Below, piece by piece: positions 1 to 5,469 of a stretch of DNA of 5,469 nt. The notes under the pieces are model-generated. The model was not told where the DNA came from and did no database searches. It worked only from the letters and a program-made list of their open reading frames with translations. Within the stretch, counting starts at the first letter, position 1. The number at the start of each line of letters is the position of its first letter. The stretch is from JBBSHS01 sp038232515. Lineage in GTDB: Bacteria > Actinomycetota > Acidimicrobiia > Acidimicrobiales > JAUJNH01. Both the position numbers and the translations under genes were made by a program. Location: NCBI GenBank assembly GCA_038232515.1, contig JBBSHS010000112.1, forward strand, positions 1 through 5,469, read 5' to 3'.

Positions 1-2
1 GG

Positions 3-1754
3 CTACGGCTCGGGGAGGCGGGGGCCGGCGATGCGCACGTCGCCGCGGCGGCGGGTGACGCCGGTGGCATCCAGTTGGGCGAGGAGTGGTAGCACGTGCT
101 TGCGGGTGGCGCCCAGTGCGTCGCGCACCTCGGCCACGGTGACGCCGTCCGGCGTCTCGGCCAGCAGCCGGGCGACGACCAGCGCGGCGTCGCCCACCGC
201 TTCGGCGGCGAAGTAGACGCCGTCGCGTTCGACGACGAGGCCTCGGCGGACGAGCTCGCGGACCACCTTGGGGTCGACGCCCGAGGTGGCGGGGCCCTCG
301 GGGGCCCACCTGGCGGCCCGCAGCGACGCCAGCCAGGGGTGGTCGGCCAGCGCCCGTTCGGCGGCCGCGGCGGCGGCGTCGCCCGCCGGCCAGGCCCGGC
401 CCGATGCCACCACGACCCGGTCGCTGAGGGTCAGGAGGGCGGCCCGGCTTCGGGGGTCGAGGGTGGCCAGGTCCAGGCCCAAAGGTCCTGAGGCCTCGAC
501 GGCTTCGATCACGGCGGTGCGGGCTGCGGCCATGGCCGCCGGCGCCACCACCCACGAGCCGACGTTGGGCTCTCGCCGCTCGCCGGTCAGGCGCTCAAGC
601 TCTGAGGCGTTGACCCATCCCCGCTCGGCGATGACCCGGTCGACCGAGCGCGACGGCCTGGCCTTGGACGCGGCCAGGACGGGGGCCACGTCGAGCACCT
701 CACCACCGCCGACCGTCTCGGCCCGCCCGCTCTCGCGCAGCACGTAGCGGTCGCCGGGCAGGAGCGGCAGGGCCACCGGCACGTGCAGTCGGACGATGCC
801 GAGCGAGCCGGGCTGGATGGCCCGTCCCCCGACCACACGGACCCGCGTCGGGTACTCCCCCGAACCGACATAGAGGTGGTAGGCGCCCCGGCGCGACACC
901 TCGTGATCGAGGCCGGCCAGCACCTGGAGGGAACCGTCGAAGGTGGTGGTCGGAGCCCACTGGTCGGGGCGGACCAGTGCGTGGCCGCGTCGGACGTCAC
1001 CGTGGTTGACACCGGTGAGGTTGACGGCCAGCCGGTGGCCGGGACCAACCTCGGCGTGGGGGTGCTGGTGGCTCTGCAGCGCCCGTACCCTCACCGGGTT
1101 GGCCACCTGCCCGTCCATCACCACCAGGTCATCGCCCACCCGCAACGTCCCGCCGGCCAACGTGCCGGTGACCACGGTGCCCGAGCCCTTGGCCGCGAAC
1201 GACCGGTCGATCCACAGGCGCGGCCTGTCCCGGTCCACCGCCGTGGGCGTGCCCGCCAGCAGGCTGTCGAGGGCGCCCCGCAGGTCGTGCAGGCCGATGC
1301 CAGCGGTGGCGTCGACCGGCACGATCCGGGCGCCTTCGAGAAAGGTGCCGGCCACCTGGTCCTCCACCTCGAGGCCGGCCAGCTCGGCCCATTCCTGGTC
1401 GACCAGGCCGACCTTGGTCAGGGCGATCAACCCGTGGTCCACACCGAGGAGCTGCAGGATCCGCAGGTGCTCCTCCGACTGCGGCTTCCAGCCCTCGGTG
1501 GCCGCCACCACGAACATGCAGGCGTCAACCGCACCCACGCCGGCCAGCATGTTGCGGATGAAGCGCACGTGGCCGGGCACGTCGACGAAGGCCAGTTGCC
1601 GCCCCGACGGCAGGGCCGTCCAGGCGAAGCCGAGGTCGATGGTGAGCCCTCGCTCCTTCTCCTCGGCGAAACGGTCGGGGTCCATGCCGGTGAGGGCGAG
1701 GACGAGGGTCGACTTGCCGTGGTCGACGTGGCCGGCCGTGGAGACGACGTGCAT
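3..1754 (-). CDS. selB: SelB, selenocysteine-specific translation elongation factor
   Basis: This GTPase binds Sec-tRNA(Sec) and delivers it to the ribosome at UGA codons followed by a SECIS hairpin. The 583-residue protein opens directly with the GTPase domain: P-loop GHVDHGKST at 8-16, switch I segment RGLTIDLGFAW at 35-45 and DVPGH at 58-62. The EF-Tu-like domain 2 starts near 178 (RLWIDRSFAAKGSGTVVTGTL), followed by domain 3. From about 365 to the end lie the winged-helix repeats that bind SECIS RNA, ending in the typical RKHVLPLLAQLDATGVTRRRGD block at 551-572, so the protein is complete and close to the family length of roughly 600. Two guanine-contact motifs are unusual: G4 reads TKVG (113-116) where TKxD is expected, and the G5 position reads VDAT (147-150). 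The ATG start lies 6 bases after the selA stop with no clear Shine-Dalgarno, suggesting translational coupling. The stop is TAG. It is the third gene of the selDAB operon. Confidence 0.97.
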   Translation of the reverse strand: MHVVSTAGHVDHGKSTLVLALTGMDPDRFAEEKERGLTIDLGFAWTALPSGRQLAFVDVPGHVRFIRNMLAGVGAVDACMFVVAATEGWKPQSEEHLRILQLLGVDHGLIALTKVGLVDQEWAELAGLEVEDQVAGTFLEGARIVPVDATAGIGLHDLRGALDSLLAGTPTAVDRDRPRLWIDRSFAAKGSGTVVTGTLAGGTLRVGDDLVVMDGQVANPVRVRALQSHQHPHAEVGPGHRLAVNLTGVNHGDVRRGHALVRPDQWAPTTTFDGSLQVLAGLDHEVSRRGAYHLYVGSGEYPTRVRVVGGRAIQPGSLGIVRLHVPVALPLLPGDRYVLRESGRAETVGGGEVLDVAPVLAASKARPSRSVDRVIAERGWVNASELERLTGERREPNVGSWVVAPAAMAAARTAVIEAVEASGPLGLDLATLDPRSRAALLTLSDRVVVASGRAWPAGDAAAAAAERALADHPWLASLRAARWAPEGPATSGVDPKVVRELVRRGLVVERDGVYFAAEAVGDAALVVARLLAETPDGVTVAEVRDALGATRKHVLPLLAQLDATGVTRRRGDVRIAGPRLPEP

Positions 1755-1760
1755 GGGCGC

Positions 1761-3074
1761 TCAGGCGGATCTGAGGCTGGCCAGCCCGGCGAGGGCCCGG
1801 ACCAGTACCCCGTCGTCGGCCGGGTCCACCGTCCGGAGGTCGCAGAGGGTGGCGCCGCCGTGGGCGCGGGCGATGACGGGCGGGTCGTAGGCCCGTAGCC
1901 CGGCCGTGTGGTCCCCGCCGATCCGCACGCCGGCCGATGGGATCTCCAGGCCGGGCAACGAGCCGCCTCCGGGCACGCTGGCGCAGTCGGTCACCTCCAG
2001 ACCGTGACTTCCGTCGCCCACCTTGGCCACCACGGCCGCGGCCCGCTGGCGCAGCGTCTCGACATCGACGGTGGCCATCGACCAGAACGGCACGGCGTCT
2101 CCGTCCCGGCGCAGATAGGCGAGCGCCGTGGACTGCAGCGCGGCAAGGACCAGGCCGCCGGGGCGCAGGGCCCGGGCCAGGGGATGGCGGGCGCAGCGCT
2201 CGATCAGGTCGGCCCGGCCGGCGAGGATGCCGGCCTGCGGCCCGCCCAGGAGCTTGTCCCCCGAGAAGGTGACGAGGGCGGCCCCCTCGGCCAGCGTCTG
2301 GCGGGCGGCCGGTTCGTCGCTCAGCCACGAGGGCGGGCCGCCCCGAAGCCACGGCGTGGTGGAGTCGAGCAGGCCGGATCCGATGTCGGCCACCACCGCA
2401 GGCCCGAGGCCGGCCAGTTCGCCGGTGGTGGCGGAGGCGGTGAAGCCCACCACGCGGTAGTTGGACTGGTGGACCTTGAGGACGACGCCGGTGGCGTCGG
2501 TCAGCGCGGCGCGGTAGTCGCTCAGTCGGGTGCGGTTGGTGGTGCCCACTTCCACCAGGTGGGCGCCCGACGCGGCTAGGACCTCGGGGATCCGAAAGCC
2601 GCCACCGATCTCCACCAGCTCGCCCCGGCTGACGAGCACGTCGCACCCCTCGGCCAGTGCGGTGAGGGCCAGCAGGAGGGCGGCGGCGCCGTTGTTCACC
2701 ACCAGCGCGGCCTCGGCACCGGCGGCCCGGGCCAGCAGGTGGGCGGCGTGGTGGTGCCGGGAGCCGCGCCGCCCGGTGGTCAGGTCGAACTCGAGGTTGG
2801 TGTACCGGGTGACGGTGTCGCCGTCGTCAAGGGCGGTGGTGGCGTCGGCCGGCGGGAGCGGGGCCCGGCCCAGGTTGGTGTGGAGCAGGACCCCGGTGGC
2901 GTTGACCAGGGGTCGGAGCAGCGCCGACCGGGAGGCTTCGGCCTGCGCCCGCGCCGACCCCGGATCCCCGGCGGCGATGGCCGAGCGGGCGGCGTCGACC
3001 AGGAGTGGATGGGGCAGGTCCACGTCGCCCAGGCTTCGGGCCAGAGCGTCGACGGAGGGGGGGCGGCTGGTCAC
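1761..3074 (-). CDS. selA: SelA, L-seryl-tRNA(Sec) selenium transferase
   Basis: This PLP enzyme converts Ser-tRNA(Sec) to Sec-tRNA(Sec) using selenophosphate from SelD; known bacterial SelA forms a large ring-shaped homo-oligomer in the cytoplasm. The 437 residues are slightly shorter than E. coli SelA (463). Family blocks appear in order: NATGVLLHTNLGRAPL at 58-73, RGELVEIGGGFRIPE at 150-164, EVGTTNRT at 175-182, VHQSNY at 201-206, DIGSGLL at 230-236, the PLP lysine K274 in SGDKLLGGPQAG (271-282), the PGGGSLPG loop at 368-375 and PPVIAR at 398-403. The start is GTG at 3074. It is favoured because selD ends with an in-frame TAG just two codons upstream and the N-terminal PSVDALARS segment resembles other SelA proteins. 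The GGGGCGG just before the start is at best a weak ribosome site. It ends in TGA, 6 bases before selB and in the same frame as it. Confidence 0.97.
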   Translation of the reverse strand: MTSRPPSVDALARSLGDVDLPHPLLVDAARSAIAAGDPGSARAQAEASRSALLRPLVNATGVLLHTNLGRAPLPPADATTALDDGDTVTRYTNLEFDLTTGRRGSRHHHAAHLLARAAGAEAALVVNNGAAALLLALTALAEGCDVLVSRGELVEIGGGFRIPEVLAASGAHLVEVGTTNRTRLSDYRAALTDATGVVLKVHQSNYRVVGFTASATTGELAGLGPAVVADIGSGLLDSTTPWLRGGPPSWLSDEPAARQTLAEGAALVTFSGDKLLGGPQAGILAGRADLIERCARHPLARALRPGGLVLAALQSTALAYLRRDGDAVPFWSMATVDVETLRQRAAAVVAKVGDGSHGLEVTDCASVPGGGSLPGLEIPSAGVRIGGDHTAGLRAYDPPVIARAHGGATLCDLRTVDPADDGVLVRALAGLASLRSA

Positions 3075-3080
3075 CCGCCC

Positions 3081-4130
3081 CTACACCAGCCGCACGGCGG
3101 GTGAGCCCGGGACCACCCGGCCGATGGCCACGAAGCCGGCCTCGGCCAGCCCGTTGGCCCCGGCCCGTTCGGCCACTTCGGCGCTCACGGTGGCCAACAG
3201 CCCTCCCGAGGTCTGGGGGTCGTAGGCCAGGGCCTCGATGGCGGCTGACGCCGTGGCCGCCACCGTCACCCGGCCGTCGAGATGGGTCCGGTTGCGGGTG
3301 TCGCCCCCGGTGCGCACGCCGGCCTCGGCGGCGGCCAGCGCCCCGGGATACAGCGGCAGGGCGGCGGCATCGAGCTCCAGGATTACGCCCGAGCGCTCGG
3401 CCATCTCCCAGCCGTGGCCGAACAGGCCGAAACCGGTGACGTCGGTGACGGCATGAGGCCCGTCGAGGTCGCCCAGGCCCAGCCCCGTCAGCGTCTCGGC
3501 CGCCCGCCGGTTCAACCCGCGCATGGAGGCGATGGTCGCCATCTTGTCGCTGCCGTCGGCGCCCGCCAGCACGATGCCGGTGCCCAGCGGCTTGGACAGC
3601 AACACGACGTCGCCCGGTCGGGCCCCGGACTTGGTCCAAACCCGGTCTGGGTGTACGAGGCCCTGGACGGCCAGCCCGAAGATGGGTTCCTCCGACCGGA
3701 TGGTGTGGCCCCCCGCCACCACCCCGCCGGCTTCGGCCACCACTTCAGCCGCCGCGGTCAGGATGGCCAGCACCGCCGGCACCGGCATCCGCTCGGGGAA
3801 GGCGGAGATGTTGACCGCCAGTACCACCCGGCCGCCCATGGCGAACACGTCGCTGCAGGCGTTGGCGGCGGCGATGGCCCCGAAATCGGAGGGGTCGTCG
3901 ACCAGCGGTGGGAAGAAGTCGGTGGTGGACACCAAGGCGGTGTCGTCGGACAGCCGCAGGACGGCGGCGTCGTCCGACGGGGCCAGCCCCACCAGCAGAT
4001 CGGGACTGACTCCGCCGCTCAGCGAGAAGACCAGGCCGGCGAGCGGCGCCGCCCCCCATTTGGCCGCACATCCGCCACAGGACGTCCACTCGGTGAGCTT
4101 GATGGTGGGTGCGACGCCGGTCGTGGCCAT
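3081..4130 (-). CDS. selD: SelD, selenide, water dikinase (selenophosphate synthetase)
   Basis: SelD makes selenophosphate from selenide and ATP, the selenium donor for SelA and, in some bacteria, for tRNA 2-selenouridine. The 349 residues match the usual length. The glycine-rich N-terminal segment SCGGCAAK (17-24) carries the expected catalytic Cys21 and Lys24, aligned with C17 and K20 of E. coli. Both cysteines are plain TGT codons, so this is not a selenocysteine form. ATP/metal motifs follow: SDDAAV at 52-57 (usually GDDAAV), STTDFFPP at 68-75, SDVFAMGG at 93-100, VAGGHTI at 138-144, TDVTGFGLFGHG at 229-240 and DPQTSGGLL at 304-312. The start ATG at 4130 is the only sensible start near the conserved LTEWTSCGGC region. 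No Shine-Dalgarno precedes it, but a TAGCTT box lies 7 bases upstream, so the message may be leaderless. It is the first gene of selDAB and ends in TAG. Confidence 0.97.
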   Translation of the reverse strand: MATTGVAPTIKLTEWTSCGGCAAKWGAAPLAGLVFSLSGGVSPDLLVGLAPSDDAAVLRLSDDTALVSTTDFFPPLVDDPSDFGAIAAANACSDVFAMGGRVVLAVNISAFPERMPVPAVLAILTAAAEVVAEAGGVVAGGHTIRSEEPIFGLAVQGLVHPDRVWTKSGARPGDVVLLSKPLGTGIVLAGADGSDKMATIASMRGLNRRAAETLTGLGLGDLDGPHAVTDVTGFGLFGHGWEMAERSGVILELDAAALPLYPGALAAAEAGVRTGGDTRNRTHLDGRVTVAATASAAIEALAYDPQTSGGLLATVSAEVAERAGANGLAEAGFVAIGRVVPGSPAVRLV

Positions 4131-4137
4131 GGGCCCG

Positions 4138-4143
4138 AAGCTA
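4138..4143 (-). promoter_or_regulatory. Candidate -10 box of selDAB (TAGCTT)
   Basis: On the minus strand TAGCTT fits the TANNNT -10 pattern common in actinobacteria. It ends 7 bases before the selD ATG, the spacing expected if transcription begins at or one base before the start codon. The lack of a Shine-Dalgarno before selD agrees with a leaderless message. No recognisable -35 box is present about 17 bases upstream. Short boxes like this occur by chance, so the call rests mainly on position. Confidence 0.4.
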
Positions 4144-4149
4144 GTGGCC

Positions 4150-4172
4150 GACGCCGAGCCTGCGGAGGCGTC
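4150..4172. repeat. Short inverted repeat upstream of selD
   Basis: GACGCC (4150-4155) is repeated inverted as GGCGTC (4167-4172) around an 11-base spacer. A competing small hairpin, GCCT (4158-4161) with AGGC (4166-4169), uses part of the same bases. The repeat covers the spot where a -35 element of the proposed selD promoter would lie, so it could be an operator or a weak hairpin. In such GC-rich sequence a 6-base match can easily be chance. Confidence 0.25.
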
Positions 4173-4180
4173 ATATCCGT

Positions 4181-4239
4181 TGGGCGCATATGGGGGTGAA
4201 CAAGGCTCCGAGCCGTCTCTTCACCCCCACATGGGCCCA
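4181..4239. repeat. Long inverted repeat with nested hairpin, upstream of selD
   Basis: The arms 4181-4200 and 4220-4239 are 20 bases each and complementary except at two positions (4186/4234 and 4190/4230). The inner 10 pairs, 4191-4200 with 4220-4229, are perfect, built on GGGGGTGAA and TTCACCCCC. The 19-base spacer holds a second hairpin, GGCT (4204-4207) with AGCC (4211-4214) around a 3-base loop. On the minus (selD) strand the 4190/4230 mismatch becomes a G-U pair, so the fold is slightly better as RNA read toward selD. The right arm ends in the 10-base palindrome ATGGGCCCAT (4231-4240). No T-run follows on either strand, so it does not look like an intrinsic terminator. Possible roles are a SelB-binding SECIS-like leader of the sel operon, an independent small RNA, or a DNA cruciform/operator. 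The structure is well supported; its function is not. Confidence 0.75.
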
Positions 4240-4267
4240 TCCAAACCGGGGACGGCGGGACAGGCGC

Positions 4268-4294
4268 GGGCGGGGCCGGGGGCGGGGGCGGGGG
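4268..4294 (+). other. G-tract cluster, potential G-quadruplex, upstream of dapA
   Basis: Five G-runs of 3, 4, 5, 5 and 5 bases (4268-4270, 4272-4275, 4278-4282, 4284-4288, 4290-4294) are separated by only one or two C bases. This satisfies the usual four-run, short-loop pattern for a G-quadruplex on the plus strand, with a C-rich partner strand. It sits just upstream of the proposed dapA -10 box, about where a -35 element would be expected. Function is unknown. G-runs are commoner in high-GC genomes, but this density stands out in the window. Confidence 0.6.
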
Positions 4295-4305
4295 TGCGAC
4301 CAGGG

Positions 4306-4311
4306 TAGGTT
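4306..4311 (+). promoter_or_regulatory. Candidate -10 box of dapA-rnj (TAGGTT)
   Basis: TAGGTT fits the TANNNT -10 pattern and is followed by 6 bases and then an ATG at 4318, the classic spacing for a leaderless transcript beginning on that ATG. No -35 box is evident; the expected position is occupied by the G-tracts. The same stretch can also be read as a Shine-Dalgarno (AGGGTAGG, 4302-4309) 8 bases before that ATG, so it is uncertain whether it acts on the DNA or the RNA. Confidence 0.4.
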
Positions 4312-4317
4312 GAGCCA

Positions 4318-4335
4318 ATGCGCGGGCAACGATGA
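4318..4335 (+). CDS. Possible five-codon leader ORF (MRGQR) overlapping dapA start
   Basis: ATG at 4318 opens a reading frame encoding Met-Arg-Gly-Gln-Arg and stopping at TGA 4333-4335, which overlaps the dapA ATG (4332-4334) as ATGA. This ATG has the better initiation signals: either a Shine-Dalgarno-like AGGGTAGG 8 bases upstream, or a -10 box placing the transcript start on it. The dapA ATG itself has only a weak GCGGG upstream. A stop-start overlap would couple dapA translation to termination on the mini-ORF. With five codons there is no coding statistic to test, so it may be fortuitous. Confidence 0.35.
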   Translation: MRGQR

Positions 4336-5231
4336 GCGGACCGGGCCGGTTCGGGGCGGTGGTCACGGCCATGGCCACGCCCTTCCACGACGACGGCCGG
4401 CTGGACCTCGATGGAGCCACCACCCTGGCCCGGTGGGTGGTGGACCATGGCAGCGAGGCGCTGGTCGTGGGCGGTACCACGGGCGAGTCGCCGGTGCTCA
4501 GCGACGCCGAGAAGCTCGAGCTGTGGAGAGCGGTCAGCGATGCGGTGACCGTGCCCGTAATCGCCGGGGCCGGTACCAACGACACCGCCCATTCCGTCTG
4601 GCTCACCCGCCAGACCACCGACGTGGGCGTGGCCGGGATCCTCGCCGTCACGCCCTACTACAGCCGGCCGGGCCAGGCCGGCCTGGAGGCCCACTTCCGC
4701 GCCGTGGCCGCCGCCACCCACCTTCCCGTCCTGATCTACGACATCCCCATCCGAACCGGCCGCAAGGTGGCCCATGACGTCCTCGTCCGCCTGGCCACCG
4801 ACGTGCCCAACATCGTGGGGGTCAAGGACGCGGCCGGCGACGTGGCCGCCTCGGCCCGCCTGGTGGCCGCCGCCCCGACCGGGTTCGAGCTGTACAGCGG
4901 GTCCGACGACCAGACCCTGCCGCTGTTGGCCATCGGAGCGGCCGGTGTGGTGGGGGTGGCCACCCACTGGACGGGCCGGCTCCACGGCCGCATGCTCGAC
5001 GCGTTCTGGAAGGGCGAGGTCGACGTGGCCCGCGACATCAACTCGGGGCTCCTCCCCAGCTATGGCTTCGAGACCGGCGACAGCGCACCCAACCCGATGC
5101 CGACGAAGGCGATGCTGCGGGTGCTGGGGCTTCCCGCCGGCCAGTGCCGCCTGCCGCTGGGCCCGGCACCGGCCGGCCTGGAGGACGACGCCCGCCGGGT
5201 GCTCGACGGCCTGACCGGAGAGGCGCCATGA
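4332..5231 (+). CDS. dapA: DapA, 4-hydroxy-tetrahydrodipicolinate synthase
   Basis: DapA condenses pyruvate with L-aspartate-4-semialdehyde, the first committed step toward diaminopimelate (peptidoglycan) and lysine. It is a cytoplasmic (beta/alpha)8-barrel aldolase. The 299 residues match the family's 290-300. Active-site landmarks are all present: GGTTGES at 47-53 with Thr49/Thr50, VTPYYSRPGQ at 106-115 with Tyr109/Tyr110, YDIPIRTG at 136-143 with catalytic Tyr136 and substrate-binding Arg141, Schiff-base Lys165 in GVKDAAGD (163-170), YSGSDD at 188-193 and PNPMPTKAML at 253-262. YDIP replaces the more usual YNVP but keeps Tyr and Arg. The ATG at 4332 gives the typical FGAVVTAMATPF N-terminus. 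The gene ends TGA, overlapping the ATG of the RNase J gene by four bases, which indicates one operon. Related aldolases share the fold, but the full motif set and the RNase J neighbour favour DapA. Confidence 0.93.
   Translation: MSGPGRFGAVVTAMATPFHDDGRLDLDGATTLARWVVDHGSEALVVGGTTGESPVLSDAEKLELWRAVSDAVTVPVIAGAGTNDTAHSVWLTRQTTDVGVAGILAVTPYYSRPGQAGLEAHFRAVAAATHLPVLIYDIPIRTGRKVAHDVLVRLATDVPNIVGVKDAAGDVAASARLVAAAPTGFELYSGSDDQTLPLLAIGAAGVVGVATHWTGRLHGRMLDAFWKGEVDVARDINSGLLPSYGFETGDSAPNPMPTKAMLRVLGLPAGQCRLPLGPAPAGLEDDARRVLDGLTGEAP
5217..5223 (+). promoter_or_regulatory. Shine-Dalgarno of the RNase J gene
   Basis: GGAGAGG lies inside the end of dapA, with its GGAG core ending 7 bases before the ATG at 5228. 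It is the clearest ribosome binding site in the window and confirms the start choice for the downstream gene. Together with the ATGA overlap it suggests translation coupled to dapA. Confidence 0.7.
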
Positions 5232-5469
5232 TCCGGCCTGGCCGCACGGACACGGCCGTGCGCATCGTGTTCCTCGGCGGCCTCGGTGAGATCGGCCGGA
5301 ACTGCGCCTGCGTGGAGGTGGGGGGCCGCATCCTGCTGCTGGACTGCGGCCTGATGTTCCCCGACGCCGACATGCCTGGCGTCGACCTGGTCCTCCCCGA
5401 TTTCACCTACCTGCACGAGAACGCCGACCGGGTCGAGGGCGCCGTGCTCACCCACGGGCACGAGGACCA
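5228..5469 (+). CDS. rnj: Ribonuclease J, N-terminal part (cut by window end)
   Basis: Only the first 80 codons and two bases of the next are present; the last visible codon start is consistent with His. RNase J is a metallo-beta-lactamase/beta-CASP ribonuclease with 5'-3' exonuclease and endonuclease activity that acts in mRNA decay and rRNA processing, usually about 550 residues. Visible features are the first strand and loop FLGGLGEIGRN at 15-25, LLLDCGLMFPDADMPGVDLVLPDF at 37-59, which is characteristic of RNase J, and the metal-binding motif HGHED(H) beginning at His76 (His76, His78, Asp80). The ATG overlaps the dapA stop as ATGA and has a good Shine-Dalgarno. dapA followed by an RNase J gene is a familiar actinobacterial arrangement, for example in mycobacteria. 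Confidence 0.93.
   Translation, partial: MIRPGRTDTAVRIVFLGGLGEIGRNCACVEVGGRILLLDCGLMFPDADMPGVDLVLPDFTYLHENADRVEGAVLTHGHED

Larger units (their letters stand above)
4131..4331. other. Divergent intergenic region between selD and dapA
   Basis: These 201 bases separate the start codons of selD (minus) and dapA (plus), so both promoters should lie here. From left to right it contains a candidate selD -10 box, a short inverted repeat, a long hairpin-forming inverted repeat, a G-tract cluster and a candidate dapA -10 box with a tiny upstream ORF. I searched both strands for a tRNA(Sec) (a TCA anticodon stem-loop and a T-loop consensus within about 95 bases) and saw none. No larger ORF here looks real. 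Confidence 0.9.

Noticed and set aside
1700..1763. SECIS element directly after the selA UGA
   Set aside because: The early selB sequence has GGCCGGCC and GTCGAC palindromes, but no stem-loop of the right size at the right distance from the UGA stood out by eye.
783..1898. 371-residue open frame on the plus strand antisense to selB
   Set aside because: It is antisense to a full-length, motif-complete selB and has a low-complexity composition rich in Gly, Arg, Val and His. Long antisense open frames are expected in very GC-rich coding DNA.
1525..2646. 373-residue minus-strand open frame overlapping selA and selB in another frame
   Set aside because: It is an Arg/Gly/Pro-rich shadow frame across two recognised genes with no family motifs.
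3282..4199. 305-residue plus-strand open frame antisense to selD, reaching into the intergenic hairpin
   Set aside because: It overlaps the well-supported selD, shows no recognisable domain, and ends in the non-coding region as a by-product of GC-rich composition.
4181..4239. Hairpin as a tRNA(Sec) (selC) or as an intrinsic terminator
   Set aside because: It has no anticodon arm with TCA, no T-loop consensus, no CCA-type end and is too short for the roughly 95-base tRNA(Sec). Neither strand has the T-run needed for an intrinsic terminator, and no gene ends next to it.

Overview
The window is high-GC, densely coding DNA from a bacterium that decodes UGA as selenocysteine. The GC-rich codon use, the dapA-rnj (ribonuclease J) gene pair and the TANNNT-type promoter boxes placed right next to start codons all suggest an actinobacterium. 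A deep actinobacterial lineage such as the Acidimicrobiia is possible, but this is inference and no marker in the window fixes the genus.

Left part (3-4130, minus strand): a compact selD-selA-selB operon, transcribed right to left. SelD makes selenophosphate, SelA uses it to convert Ser-tRNA(Sec) to Sec-tRNA(Sec), and SelB carries that tRNA to the ribosome at UGA codons with SECIS elements. The two gaps are each 6 bases and all three genes lie in the same reading frame. The tRNA(Sec) gene (selC) and any selenoprotein are not in the window.

Middle (4131-4331): a 201-base divergent intergenic region, the only non-coding stretch of any size. It holds a candidate -10 box for each divergent unit, a long near-perfect inverted repeat with an 11-base hairpin nested in its spacer (4181-4239), a smaller inverted repeat (4150-4172), and a run of five closely spaced G-tracts on the plus strand (4268-4294). 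A five-codon upstream ORF (4318-4335) overlaps the dapA start codon.

Right part (4332-5469, plus strand): dapA (4-hydroxy-tetrahydrodipicolinate synthase, lysine/diaminopimelate pathway), overlapping by four bases the start of a ribonuclease J gene that runs off the window. This is an ordinary housekeeping pair and has no functional tie to selenium that I can see.

No mobile element, CRISPR array, rRNA or tRNA was found. The best candidates for something unusual are the hairpin upstream of selD, non-canonical guanine-recognition motifs in SelB, and the in-frame UGA junction between selA and selB.
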